A stretch of 64,000 nucleotides of DNA, taken from assembly GCF_900187425.1 (NCBI RefSeq), contig NZ_FYDJ01000018.1, positions 40,072-104,071 on the forward strand, read 5' to 3'. This stretch comes from Pseudomonas sp. Irchel s3h14. Its GTDB lineage: Bacteria > Pseudomonadota > Gammaproteobacteria > Pseudomonadales > Pseudomonadaceae. Below the pieces are notes generated by a model. The model saw only the letters and a list, made by a program, of their open reading frames with translations. It had not been told where the DNA came from and did not search any database. Shown piece after piece: positions 7,702 to 16,290 of this stretch; position 1 is the first letter of the stretch; each line of letters begins with the position of its first letter. A program made the position numbers and the translations under genes.

Positions 7702-8831
7702 GTCGCACCAGTCGCATGTCTTTTGAGCTTCTTGCCACCGACGGCAAGGCTCGTCGCGGTCGTTTGACCTTCCCGCGCGGTACCGTCGAGACCCCGGCGT
7801 TCATGCCGGTGGGCACGTATGGCACGGTCAAGGGCATGTTGCCGCGGGATATCACCGCCACGGGCGCGGAAATCATTCTGGGTAACACCTTCCACTTGTG
7901 GCTGCGTCCTGGCACCGAAGTGATCAAGAAGCACGGCGACCTGCACGATTTCATGCAGTGGAAAGGCCCGATTCTGACCGACTCCGGCGGTTTTCAGGTG
8001 TTCAGCCTGGGCGCGATGCGCAAGATCAAGGAGGAGGGCGTGACCTTCGCTTCTCCGGTTGATGGCGCCAAAGTGTTCATGGGCCCGGAAGAGTCGATGC
8101 AGGTCCAGCGCGATCTGGGCTCGGACATCGTGATGATTTTCGACGAATGCACGCCTTACCCGGCTGACGAAGACGTCGCGCGGGTCTCGATGGAGCTGTC
8201 GTTGCGTTGGGCCAAGCGTTCGAAAGAAGCCCATGGCGACAACACGGCGGCGCTGTTCGGCATTGTTCAGGGCGGTATGCATCAGGATCTGCGCATGCGT
8301 TCCCTGGAAGGTCTCGACAACATCGGCTTTGATGGCCTGGCCATCGGCGGTCTGTCGGTGGGCGAGCCGAAACACGAGATGATCAAGGTGCTCGACTACC
8401 TGCCGGGTCAGATGCCGGCTGACAAACCTCGTTACCTTATGGGCGTTGGCAAACCGGAAGATCTGGTTGAGGGTGTGCGCCGCGGTGTGGACATGTTCGA
8501 TTGCGTGATGCCAACCCGTAATGCCCGCAATGGGCATCTGTTCATTGATACAGGCGTGCTGAAGATCCGTAACGCGTTCCATCGCCATGATGATTCGCCG
8601 CTGGATCCGACCTGCGATTGCTACACCTGCCAGAACTTCTCCCGTGCTTATCTGCACCATCTGGACAAGTGCGGCGAAATGCTGGGTAGCATGTTGAATA
8701 CCATCCACAATTTGCGCCATTACCAGGTGCTTATGGCTGGTTTGCGCGAGGCTATTCAACAGGGTACATTGGCCGCCTTTGTCGATGCCTTCTACGCCAA
8801 ACGCGGGCTTCCTGTTCCGCCTTTGGACTGA
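7698..8831 (+). CDS. tgt: tRNA-guanine transglycosylase
   Basis: A 377-aa enzyme that exchanges guanine-34 for preQ1 in tRNA Asp, Asn, His and Tyr. It shows LTDSGGFQVFSLG, GIVQGG, DCVMPTRNARNG and the zinc ligands CDCYTC with a downstream His. The ATG at 7698 overlaps the queA stop and follows GAGG by seven bases; an alternative ATG lies six codons on (MSFELLATDGKARRG). It is the second gene of the queuosine pair and leads into yajC-secDF, the usual gammaproteobacterial order. Confidence 0.97.
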   Translation: MSRTSRMSFELLATDGKARRGRLTFPRGTVETPAFMPVGTYGTVKGMLPRDITATGAEIILGNTFHLWLRPGTEVIKKHGDLHDFMQWKGPILTDSGGFQVFSLGAMRKIKEEGVTFASPVDGAKVFMGPEESMQVQRDLGSDIVMIFDECTPYPADEDVARVSMELSLRWAKRSKEAHGDNTAALFGIVQGGMHQDLRMRSLEGLDNIGFDGLAIGGLSVGEPKHEMIKVLDYLPGQMPADKPRYLMGVGKPEDLVEGVRRGVDMFDCVMPTRNARNGHLFIDTGVLKIRNAFHRHDDSPLDPTCDCYTCQNFSRAYLHHLDKCGEMLGSMLNTIHNLRHYQVLMAGLREAIQQGTLAAFVDAFYAKRGLPVPPLD

Positions 8832-8874
8832 GTTTCCTGACCCCAAGATTCAACATTTGCAACTGGAGTGCTAA

Positions 8875-9210
8875 ATGAGCTTTTTTATCTCTAATGCCAT
8901 GGCTGACGCTGCTGCACCTGCTGCAGGCCCAATGGGTGGCGGTTTTGAGTGGATTTTCCTGGTCGGTTTCCTGGTCATCTTCTACCTGATGATCTGGCGT
9001 CCACAGGCCAAGCGCGCCAAAGAGCAGAAAAACCTGCTGAGCAGCCTGCAGAAAGGCGACGAAGTTGTGACCACCGGTGGTATCGCCGGCAAGATCACTA
9101 AAGTGGCAGACGACTTCGTTGTTCTGGAAGTTTCCGACACCATCGAAATGAAATTCCAGAAAGGCGCCATCGCCGCCACGCTGCCAAAAGGCACGCTGAA
9201 AGCGATCTAA
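8875..9210 (+). CDS. yajC: Sec translocase accessory subunit YajC
   Basis: This 111-aa inner-membrane protein has one membrane segment (about residues 23-43, FEWIFLVGFLVIFYLMIWRP) after a short Ala-rich periplasmic N-terminus. A cytoplasmic domain follows with KGDEVVTTGGIAGKI. YajC binds SecDF and is part of the holotranslocon. GGAG precedes the start, and secD follows after a 60-bp gap. Confidence 0.95.
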   Translation: MSFFISNAMADAAAPAAGPMGGGFEWIFLVGFLVIFYLMIWRPQAKRAKEQKNLLSSLQKGDEVVTTGGIAGKITKVADDFVVLEVSDTIEMKFQKGAIAATLPKGTLKAI

Positions 9211-9273
9211 GTTTCAACTTCTACTCAATCGACGGGGCGCGCAAGGCGCCCCGCGTCATAAGCGGGCGGCGTG

Positions 9274-11142
9274 ATGCTGAACAAATACCCTCTGTGGAAA
9301 TACATTCTGATCCTGGCGGTGCTAGCGGTCGGTCTGATTTATTCCGCTCCCAATCTATATCCTGATGACCCGGCCATTCAGGTCAGCGGTGCAAGCACTT
9401 CGCTGCAGGTCACTCAGGCTGATCTGGACCGTGTGGGCGCAGCGCTCAAGGAATCCGGGATCAACGTCAAGGCTGCCACCCTGGCAGCAAACGGCAAGGG
9501 CGGTTTGATTCGTCTGACCAAGGCTGAAGATCAGCTACCTGCCAAAGACGTCGTGCGCAAGGCATTGGGTGATGACTACGTCGTTGCACTGAACCTGGCA
9601 CAAACCACCCCGCAATGGCTGCGCAGCCTGGCCGCGCACCCGATGAAGCTGGGTCTGGACTTGTCCGGTGGTGTGCACTTCCTGCTCGAAGTGGACATGG
9701 ACAAAGCGCTCGATGCGCGCCTGAAAGTCTACGAAGGCGACGTCAAGAGCCTGTTGCGTAAAGAGAAACTGCGCTATCGCAGCCTGCCGCAACTCAACGG
9801 TGCCATTCAGCTGGGTTTCACTGATGAAGCAGCCCGCGAACAAGCCCGTACGCTGATCCGCAAGAGCTTCAACGATTTCGACATTGTTCCGGCCGACCTC
9901 AATGGCCAACCGGTACTGCGTCTGGCGATGACCCCGGCCAAGCTGGCGGAAATCCGCGAATACTCCATCAAGCAGAACTTGACCACGGTACGTAACCGCG
10001 TCAACGAGCTGGGTGTTGCTGAACCGATCGTTCAGCGTCAGGGCGCCAACCGCATCGTGGTTGAGCTGCCGGGCGTGCAGGACACTGCCGAAGCCAAGCG
10101 TATCCTCGGCAAGACGGCCAACCTTGAATTCCGTCTGGCTGCTGAGCCAGGCGCTTCGAAAGCCACTTCCGAAACCTTCGAGTTCCGTGAAGGCAATCGT
10201 CCTCCGGCACAGATTGAGCGTGGCTTGATCATCACTGGCGACCAGGTGACTGACGCCAAGGCTGGCTTCGGCGAGCAAGGCACGCCAGAAGTGAACATCC
10301 GTCTGGATGGTCACGGTGGCGAGCTGATGAGTCGTGCGACTCGCAGCAACGTCGGTCGCAGCATGGCAGTGATCTTTATCGAGCAACGTCCGGTTACCAC
10401 TTACGTCAAGCAAGTGGTCAATGGCGTTGAGAAAGACGTGCCGGTCCAGACGTTCAAGGAAGAGAAGAAGATCATCAGCCTCGCGACCATTCAGTCGCCG
10501 CTGGGTGCTCAGTTCCGCATTACAGGCCTGAACGGTCAGGGCGAGTCGTCCGAACTGGCTCTGCTGCTGCGTGCCGGTGGTCTGGCTGCACCGATGTACT
10601 TCGCTGAAGAACGTACCATTGGTCCAAGCCTGGGTGCCGACAACATCATCAAAGGTGTCGATGCATCGCTGTGGGGCATGCTGTTTGTCTCGCTGTTTAT
10701 CATCGCCATCTACCGCTTCTTCGGCATCATCGCCACCGTCGCTCTGGCGGTGAACATGGTGCTGCTGCTGGCTCTGATGTCGCTGCTGGGTGCAACGCTG
10801 ACCCTGCCGGGTATCGCCGGTATCGTGTTGACCATGGGTATGGCTGTCGACGCCAACGTTCTGATCTTCTCGCGGATACGTGAAGAGATCGCGGCGGGCA
10901 TGAGTGTACAGCGGGCAATCAACGAAGGCTTCGGCCGGGCATTCACCGCGATTCTCGACGCCAACCTGACAACCTTGTTGGTCGGCGGGATTCTCTTTGC
11001 GATGGGCACCGGCCCTGTCAAAGGTTTCGCAGTGACCATGTCCCTCGGGATCTTTACCTCGATGTTCACGGCCATCATGGTGACCCGCGCGATGGTCAAC
11101 CTGATCTTCGGCGGTCGTGACTTCAAGAAGTTGTGGATTTAA
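9274..11142 (+). CDS. secD: Protein translocase subunit SecD
   Basis: A 622-aa RND-like membrane protein that works with SecF to use proton motive force for late steps of Sec export. The ATG at 9274 gives the family start MLNKYPLWKY; a GTG one codon earlier is possible. It has an N-terminal membrane helix, a large periplasmic P1 region with GLDLSGGVHFLLEVD, and five C-terminal helices with MAVDANVLIFSRIREE. secF follows after nine bases. Confidence 0.97.
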   Translation: MLNKYPLWKYILILAVLAVGLIYSAPNLYPDDPAIQVSGASTSLQVTQADLDRVGAALKESGINVKAATLAANGKGGLIRLTKAEDQLPAKDVVRKALGDDYVVALNLAQTTPQWLRSLAAHPMKLGLDLSGGVHFLLEVDMDKALDARLKVYEGDVKSLLRKEKLRYRSLPQLNGAIQLGFTDEAAREQARTLIRKSFNDFDIVPADLNGQPVLRLAMTPAKLAEIREYSIKQNLTTVRNRVNELGVAEPIVQRQGANRIVVELPGVQDTAEAKRILGKTANLEFRLAAEPGASKATSETFEFREGNRPPAQIERGLIITGDQVTDAKAGFGEQGTPEVNIRLDGHGGELMSRATRSNVGRSMAVIFIEQRPVTTYVKQVVNGVEKDVPVQTFKEEKKIISLATIQSPLGAQFRITGLNGQGESSELALLLRAGGLAAPMYFAEERTIGPSLGADNIIKGVDASLWGMLFVSLFIIAIYRFFGIIATVALAVNMVLLLALMSLLGATLTLPGIAGIVLTMGMAVDANVLIFSRIREEIAAGMSVQRAINEGFGRAFTAILDANLTTLLVGGILFAMGTGPVKGFAVTMSLGIFTSMFTAIMVTRAMVNLIFGGRDFKKLWI

Positions 11143-11151
11143 GGGGCTGCC

Positions 11152-12066
11152 ATGTTACGTACAATCAACTTCATGGGCGTTCGCAACGTTGCGTTCGGCG
11201 TCACATTGTTCCTTACCGTGCTGGCTTTGTTCAGCGTCGCCACCAAGGGCATGAACTGGGGCCTGGACTTCACCGGCGGTACGCTCATCGAGCTGACCTA
11301 CGAGCGTCCGGCCGATGTCACCAAGGTGCGTGAGCAGCTGGTTACATCGGGTTATCACGAGGCAATCGTGCAGAGCTTCGGTGCGACTACCGATTTGCTG
11401 GTGCGCATGCCGGGTGAAGACCCGCAGCTGGGTCATCAAGTGGCAGAAGCGCTGCTGAAAGTCGGCGGCGACAACCCGGCGACGGTCAAGCGCGTCGAGT
11501 TCGTCGGCCCGCAGGTGGGTGAAGAGCTGCGCGACCAGGGTGGCCTCGGCATGCTGATGGCGCTGGGTGGCATTCTGATCTACCTGGCTTTCCGCTTTCA
11601 GTGGAAGTTTGCGGTCGGTGCGATCGTTTCGCTGATCCACGACGTGATCGTGACCATCGGTATCCTGTCGTTCTTCCAGATCACCTTCGACCTGACGGTG
11701 CTGGCGGCGGTACTGGCGATTATTGGTTACTCGCTCAACGACACCATCGTGGTATTCGACCGGGTTCGTGAGAACTTCCGTGTGCTGCGCAAGGCATCCT
11801 TGATCGAGAACATCAACATCTCGACTACCCAGACCCTGCTGCGGACCATGGCAACGTCGATCTCCACGTTGCTGGCGATCGCGGCCCTGTTGTTCTTTGG
11901 TGGCGACAACCTGTTCGGCTTCTCCATCGCGCTGTTTATCGGTGTGTTGGCGGGTACGTACTCGTCGATCTACATCGCCAACGTCGTGCTGATCTGGCTG
12001 AACCTGAGCACTGAGGATCTGATTCCTACAGTGGCTACCGATAAGGAAGTCGACGACCGCCCATAA
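11152..12066 (+). CDS. secF: Protein translocase subunit SecF
   Basis: The 304-aa partner of SecD. It has an N-terminal helix, GLDFTGGTLIEL at the start of the periplasmic domain, and five C-terminal membrane helices with GYSLNDTIVVFDRVREN. It is the last gene of the yajC-secD-secF unit and is followed by a strong terminator. Confidence 0.97.
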   Translation: MLRTINFMGVRNVAFGVTLFLTVLALFSVATKGMNWGLDFTGGTLIELTYERPADVTKVREQLVTSGYHEAIVQSFGATTDLLVRMPGEDPQLGHQVAEALLKVGGDNPATVKRVEFVGPQVGEELRDQGGLGMLMALGGILIYLAFRFQWKFAVGAIVSLIHDVIVTIGILSFFQITFDLTVLAAVLAIIGYSLNDTIVVFDRVRENFRVLRKASLIENINISTTQTLLRTMATSISTLLAIAALLFFGGDNLFGFSIALFIGVLAGTYSSIYIANVVLIWLNLSTEDLIPTVATDKEVDDRP

Positions 12067-12097
12067 CGGCTATCGTTTTCCAGCTGTCAGCCGAAAA

Positions 12098-12127
12098 GGC
12101 GCGAGTGTTGAACTCGCGCCTTTTTTT
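12098..12127 (+). terminator. Terminator after secF
   Basis: GGCGCGAGT (12098-12106) pairs with ACTCGCGCC (12112-12120) around a five-base loop and runs into seven Ts. Confidence 0.9.
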
Positions 12128-12186
12128 ATGCTCCAAGGCTAGGAGAAGCGCGGGCATGTCCCGCATGTGATGGTCAGGAGGTTCAT

Positions 12187-12738
12187 GTGAACAAGTCGAT
12201 GCTGGTTGGTGCAGTATTGGGTGCTGTTGGTGTGACGGCCGGGGGTGCTGTTGCCACCTACAGCCTGGTCAAAAAAAGCGGCCCTGAGTATGCGCAAGTT
12301 CTGGCCGTTGAACCGGTCAAGACACAAATCAAGACGCCACGTGAAGTATGCAAGGATGTTGCAGTAACCCGGCAAGCGCCGGTGAAAGATCAACACCAGA
12401 TCGCCGGTACCGTATTGGGTGCCGTGGCGGGTGGTTTGCTCGGTAATCAGGTCGGTGGCGGCACCGGCAAGAAGATTGCCACAGTAGCAGGTGCAGTTGG
12501 CGGTGGTTACGCGGGCAACAAGGTTCAGGAAGGCATGCAGGAGCGCGACACCTACACCACGACTCAGACGCGGTGTAACACCGTGAATGACATCAGTGAC
12601 AAGGTCGTAGGTTACGACGTCCGTTATTCGCTGGACGGCAAGGAAGGCAAAGTGCGGATGGATCGCGACCCGGGCAACCAGATTCCGGTCGACAAGGAAG
12701 GCAAGCTGATCCTGGGGCAGAACGAAGAGAATCGCTAA
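12187..12738 (+). CDS. Glycine-zipper 2TM domain protein
   Basis: This 183-aa protein starts at GTG, five bases after AGGAGG. An N-terminal hydrophobic Gly-rich segment (MLVGAVLGAVGVTAGGAVATY) could be a signal anchor. Residues about 70-115 are a glycine zipper (AGTVLGAVAGGLLGNQVGGG, GAVGGGYAGNKV) like the SlyB/17-kDa antigen family. The C-terminal part (VVGYDVRYSLDGKEGKVRMD) fits the same family in Pseudomonas. Such proteins sit in or near the outer membrane or periplasm and are linked to envelope stability. No lipobox cysteine is seen. Confidence 0.8.
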   Translation: MNKSMLVGAVLGAVGVTAGGAVATYSLVKKSGPEYAQVLAVEPVKTQIKTPREVCKDVAVTRQAPVKDQHQIAGTVLGAVAGGLLGNQVGGGTGKKIATVAGAVGGGYAGNKVQEGMQERDTYTTTQTRCNTVNDISDKVVGYDVRYSLDGKEGKVRMDRDPGNQIPVDKEGKLILGQNEENR

Positions 12739-12763
12739 ATACTCAGGTTTGAGATTCAAAAAG

Positions 12764-12788
12764 AAGCATCCTTCGGGGTGCTTTTTTT
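12764..12788 (+). terminator. Terminator after the glycine-zipper gene
   Basis: AAGCATCC and GGGTGCTT (one G-T pair) flank the tetraloop TTCG, followed by a run of seven Ts. Confidence 0.88.
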
Positions 12789-12815
12789 GTGCCCGCGATT
12801 TGCGCTCATAGACTC

Positions 12816-12907
12816 CTGTAGGAGCAAGGCTTGCCCGCGATGCAGGCAGCGCGTTTTTTCAGCCAGGTTGCGGTGATGCAATCGCGAGCAAGCTTTGCTC
12901 CTACAGG
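12816..12907. repeat. REP palindrome pair, family B (CTGTAGGAGCAAG type)
   Basis: Two inverted REP units lie about 40 bases apart: CCTGTAGGAGCAAGGCTTGC on the left and its imperfect reverse complement ending GCTTTGCTCCTACAGG on the right. This is the REPIN layout of Pseudomonas extragenic repeats. It lies between two terminators in a convergent intergenic region. Confidence 0.85.
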
Positions 12908-12933
12908 GGGTAGGTTCCGGAATTGAGGGCATA

Positions 12934-12961
12934 AAAAAAGCACCCCGAAGGGTGCTTTTTT
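12934..12961 (-). terminator. Terminator after suhB (bidirectional)
   Basis: AAAAAAGCACC and GGTGCTTTTTT pair around a short loop just past the suhB stop on the minus strand. The A and T tracts on both sides let it work in either direction. Confidence 0.85.
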
Positions 12962-12973
12962 GTGGCTGCTCGC

Positions 12974-13789
12974 TTAGCGTTTCAGCGAGGCCGGCAGGTG
13001 CGGCTGGATGGCCGTCAGTACTGCTTTGAAGCATTTGGTGTTACCGGCAACGACGTGGCCTTTCTCAAGGAAGTCGTGACCGCCGGTGAAGTCGCTCACC
13101 AGGCCGCCTGCTTCCTGGATCAGCAGGGCGCCTGCAGCCATGTCCCACTCGGACAGGCCCGACTCCCAGAATGCGTCGAAACGACCGGCTGCTACGTAAG
13201 CCAGGTCCAGGCTCGCCGAGCCAGCGCGGCGGATGCCGGCAGTCTGGCCAACCAGGGCGCGGAACATGCCCAGGTAGTTGTCGAGGTTGTCCATTTGGTC
13301 ATCGCGGAACGGGAAGCCGGTACCCAGCAGGGCGCCGTCCAGGCTGGTGCGGCCGCTGACGCGCAGACGACGACCGTTCAGTTGGGCGCCGCGACCACGG
13401 CTGGCGGTGAATTCTTCCTGGCGAACCGGGTCCAGAACAACAGCGTGTTCCAGGCGACCGCGGTATTTGCAGGCAATGCTGACGGCGAAGTGAGGAATGC
13501 CGCGCAGGAAGTTGGTGGTGCCGTCCAGTGGGTCGATGATCCACAGGTAGTCTTCGCCTTCGCCGCTACCCGGGTGCATACCGGTTTCTTCGCCGAGAAT
13601 GCCGTGGGTAGGGTAGGCCTTGCGCAGCGCGTCGATGATTTTCTGTTCGGCGGCGCGATCCACCTCGGATACGTAATCCTTGGCGTCTTTTTCGTCGACC
13701 TTGATGGTATCCAGGCGCTCGATGGAGCGGAAGATCAATTCACTGGCGCTGCGGGCGGCGCGCAGCGCGATATTCAGCATGGGCTGCAT
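12974..13789 (-). CDS. suhB: Inositol-1-monophosphatase SuhB
   Basis: This 271-aa Mg-dependent phosphatase of the IMPase/FIG superfamily hydrolyses inositol phosphates; in bacteria it also takes part in rRNA antitermination. Metal-site motifs are GEETG, WIIDPLDGTTNFLRGIPHFAVSI and WDMAAGALLIQEAGG. The start MQPMLNIALRAARSA is standard. It is divergent from trmJ. Confidence 0.96.
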   Translation of the reverse strand: MQPMLNIALRAARSASELIFRSIERLDTIKVDEKDAKDYVSEVDRAAEQKIIDALRKAYPTHGILGEETGMHPGSGEGEDYLWIIDPLDGTTNFLRGIPHFAVSIACKYRGRLEHAVVLDPVRQEEFTASRGRGAQLNGRRLRVSGRTSLDGALLGTGFPFRDDQMDNLDNYLGMFRALVGQTAGIRRAGSASLDLAYVAAGRFDAFWESGLSEWDMAAGALLIQEAGGLVSDFTGGHDFLEKGHVVAGNTKCFKAVLTAIQPHLPASLKR

Positions 13790-13934
13790 GGATGTGTCAC
13801 CTAAGGTTGTTAAAGAAAGCCGGGCATTCTATCAGAACTTTTCTACAGGTGAAGGTTGGTGTTCGCTTTCATAGCTTAACGGTAGGTTGAGCTGTAAGAT
13901 TCTGCTCCCATTAAAGTGTTCGAGAGCGCCTCCC

Positions 13935-14705
13935 TTGCTGCAAAACATTCGTGTCGTCCTGGTCAATACCAGCCATCCCGGGAATATCGGCGGGGCTGCG
14001 CGTGCCATGAAGAACATGGGCCTGTCGCGGCTGGTGCTGGTCGAACCGCGGTTGTTCCCGCATCACGAAGCCGATGCTCGTGCTTCCGGTGCCGGTGACA
14101 TCCTTGAAAACGCGCAAGTCGTCGCCACCTTGGAAGATGCCTTGGTTGGCTGCAATCTGGTGCTCGGTACCAGCGCCCGTGACCGTCGCATTCCCTGGCC
14201 GTTGCTCGATCCCCGCGAATGCGGTGTAAAAGTGGTCGAGGAAGCAACGCAGGGCGCTGAAATCGCCTTGGTCTTTGGTCGTGAAGATTCCGGCCTGACC
14301 AATGAAGAGCTGCAGCGATGTCATTATCACGTGCACATCCCATCAGACCCTGAGTTCAGCTCGCTGAACCTTGGGGCGGCGGTGCAGGTGTTGAGCTATG
14401 AAGTGCGTATGTCCTGGCTCGCGGCCCAAGGTCAGCCGAGCAAGGTCGAGAAGGATGAAGTGGCGTCCACCAAAAGTGGTGAGCTGGCGACCATGGATGA
14501 GCTGGAGCGATTCTATGAACACCTGGAGCAAACCCTGGTGGCCATTGAATTCCTCGATCCGGAAAAACCACGGCACTTGATGGCGCGCCTGCGCCGGTTG
14601 TACGGACGCAGCTCGGTCAGCCGGGCGGAAATGAATATATTGCGTGGCATCCTCACGGAAACCCAGAAAGCGGCCCGTGGTGAGCTTCTTAAGCGGAAGG
14701 ATTAA
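13935..14705 (+). CDS. trmJ: tRNA (Cm32/Um32) methyltransferase TrmJ
   Basis: A SPOUT-class 2'-O-methyltransferase acting on nucleotide 32 of tRNA, 256 aa from a TTG start. It has NTSHPGNIGGAARAMKNMGL, LVFGREDSGLTNEEL and SSLNLGAAVQVLSYE. An in-frame TTG lies 16 codons upstream, but homologues begin near (M)LQNIRVVLV, so the 13935 TTG is chosen; this choice is not certain. cysE follows at two bases, suggesting co-transcription. Confidence 0.95.
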   Translation: MLQNIRVVLVNTSHPGNIGGAARAMKNMGLSRLVLVEPRLFPHHEADARASGAGDILENAQVVATLEDALVGCNLVLGTSARDRRIPWPLLDPRECGVKVVEEATQGAEIALVFGREDSGLTNEELQRCHYHVHIPSDPEFSSLNLGAAVQVLSYEVRMSWLAAQGQPSKVEKDEVASTKSGELATMDELERFYEHLEQTLVAIEFLDPEKPRHLMARLRRLYGRSSVSRAEMNILRGILTETQKAARGELLKRKD

Positions 14706-14707
14706 AA

Positions 14708-15484
14708 ATGTTCGAGCGTTTGCGTGAAGATATCCAGAGTGTTTTCCATCGTGATCCGGCAGCGCGCAACGCCTTTGAAGTTCTGACGTGCTACCCGGGC
14801 ATGCACGCCATCTGGATCCACCGCTTGTCGTCGGCCCTGTGGGGCATGGGCTGGAAGTGGCTGGCGCGGCTGGTGTCGAACTTCGGTCGCTGGTTGACCG
14901 GGATCGAGATCCATCCGGGCGCCAAGGTCGGTCGTCGCTTCTTTATTGACCATGGCATGGGCATCGTCATCGGTGAAACCGCTGAGATCGGCAATGACGT
15001 CACCCTTTATCAGGGCGTGACCCTGGGTGGCACCAGCTGGAACAAGGGCAAGCGTCACCCGACGCTTGAAGATGGCGTGGTGGTCGGGGCGGGCGCCAAG
15101 GTGCTGGGTCCGTTTACCGTCGGCGCCGGAGCCAAGGTCGGTTCCAATGCCGTGGTCACCAAGGCGGTTCCGGCGGGTGCGACGGTGGTCGGCATTCCTG
15201 GTCGGATCATCGTCAAGCCCGATGAAGAGCAGGACGCCAAACGCAAGGCCATGGCCGAGAAAATCGGTTTTGACGCCTACGGTGTTGGCGAAGACATGCC
15301 GGACCCGGTGGCGCGGGCCATCAATCAGTTGCTCGATCATCTGCAGGCAGTTGATGGGCGTCTGGAGGGTATGTGCGGGGCGCTGAAGGATCTGGGCAGC
15401 AATTACTGTGCAAAAGATCTGCCTGAGCTGCGCGAAGAAGACTTCGCCTGTGTGAAGGACAAGGATCAGAGCCAGGCCAGTTAA
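14708..15484 (+). CDS. cysE: Serine O-acetyltransferase
   Basis: This 258-aa enzyme makes O-acetylserine from serine and acetyl-CoA, the first step of cysteine synthesis. It has the left-handed beta-helix hexapeptide repeats (IHPGAKVG, IDHGMGIVIGETAEIGNDV, VGAGAKVLGPF) and the catalytic DHG segment. Its place just before the isc operon links cysteine supply to Fe-S assembly, as is common in Pseudomonas. Confidence 0.96.
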   Translation: MFERLREDIQSVFHRDPAARNAFEVLTCYPGMHAIWIHRLSSALWGMGWKWLARLVSNFGRWLTGIEIHPGAKVGRRFFIDHGMGIVIGETAEIGNDVTLYQGVTLGGTSWNKGKRHPTLEDGVVVGAGAKVLGPFTVGAGAKVGSNAVVTKAVPAGATVVGIPGRIIVKPDEEQDAKRKAMAEKIGFDAYGVGEDMPDPVARAINQLLDHLQAVDGRLEGMCGALKDLGSNYCAKDLPELREEDFACVKDKDQSQAS

Positions 15485-15498
15485 ACAGAGTCGCTCCC

Positions 15499-15589
15499 TT
15501 CGCGAGCAAGCCCGCTCCCACAAGGTCTTGGGTGATGCACAAATTGTGTGGACACCGAAAATCCCTGTGGGAGCGGGCTTGCTCGCGAA
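15499..15589. repeat. REP palindrome pair, family A (GTGGGAGCGGGCTTGCTCGCGAA)
   Basis: TTCGCGAGCAAGCCCGCTCC on the left and GGAGCGGGCTTGCTCGCGAA on the right form an inverted pair with about 45 bases between them. It is one of five family-A loci in this window. Confidence 0.9.
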
Positions 15590-15684
15590 GAACGATAGCG
15601 CGGTACTACTGGCTGTATATGGCCAGCCTTTGCTATGATGCGGCCGCTCTTTCGCGGGTAATCCTGACTAAAGTACTAGGTCTT

Positions 15685-15717
15685 ATAGTTGACTTAAATA
15701 CTCGGGAATTGCATACT
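15685..15717 (+). promoter_or_regulatory. iscR promoter with type-1 IscR site
   Basis: ATAGTTGAC at 15685-15693 and ACTCGGGAAT at 15700-15709 match the two halves of a type-1 IscR site, known from the E. coli iscR promoter. The site overlaps the -35 TTGACT (15689-15694); the -10 CATACT (15712-15717) is 17 bases on. [2Fe-2S]-IscR binding here would repress the operon. A weaker half-match (CTGACT...ACTAGG) near 15664-15680 could be a second site. Confidence 0.8.
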
Positions 15718-15748
15718 CGCCCCATTCCGAACTCCGTGGTAATTGTCC

Positions 15749-16240
15749 ATGCGACTGACTACAAAAGGCCGATACGCCGTGACTGCCATGCTTGACCTGG
15801 CGTTGCACGCGCAGCACGGGCCGGTGTCCCTGGCCGATATCTCCGAGCGCCAAGGCATCTCCCTGTCCTACCTCGAACAGCTCTTCGCCAAATTGCGCCG
15901 CAGCAATCTGGTGTCCAGCGTCCGTGGTCCAGGCGGCGGCTATCAGCTGTCGCGCGACATGCAGGGTATCCAGGTCGCCCAGGTGATCGATGCGGTGAAC
16001 GAATCGGTCGATGCCACCAAATGCCAGGGCCAAGGTGATTGCCATCAAGGCGACACCTGTCTGACCCACCACTTGTGGTGCGATCTGAGCCTGCAGATTC
16101 ACGAGTTTCTCAGCGGTATCAGCTTGGCTGACCTTGTCACTCGCCGTGAGGTACAAGAAGTAGCCCAGCGTCAGGATCAGCGCCGTTGCAATAGCAAAGC
16201 GCCACGCCTGGACAAGATTGAAGCGTCCGCCGTCGAATGA
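15749..16240 (+). CDS. iscR: Fe-S cluster assembly regulator IscR
   Basis: A 163-aa Rrf2-family repressor. It has an N-terminal winged helix (MRLTTKGRYAVTAMLDLALH, ISLSYLEQLFAKLR) and cluster ligands C92, C98, C104 and H107 (KCQGQGDCHQGDTCLTHH). With a [2Fe-2S] cluster it represses its own operon when supply is sufficient. A TTG two codons upstream is rejected, since MRLTTKGRY is the conserved start. It is the first gene of a complete isc operon. Confidence 0.97.
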   Translation: MRLTTKGRYAVTAMLDLALHAQHGPVSLADISERQGISLSYLEQLFAKLRRSNLVSSVRGPGGGYQLSRDMQGIQVAQVIDAVNESVDATKCQGQGDCHQGDTCLTHHLWCDLSLQIHEFLSGISLADLVTRREVQEVAQRQDQRRCNSKAPRLDKIEASAVE

Positions 16241-16290
16241 CAGCCAAAGAGCTAGCGGCACGCCAGCCAGCCTGATTTAGGAGATAGTCC

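Noticed and set aside
12816..12907. Repeated palindromes as a CRISPR array.
   Set aside because: Each locus has only one inverted pair, the loci are kilobases apart, and there are no regular unique spacers or cas genes.
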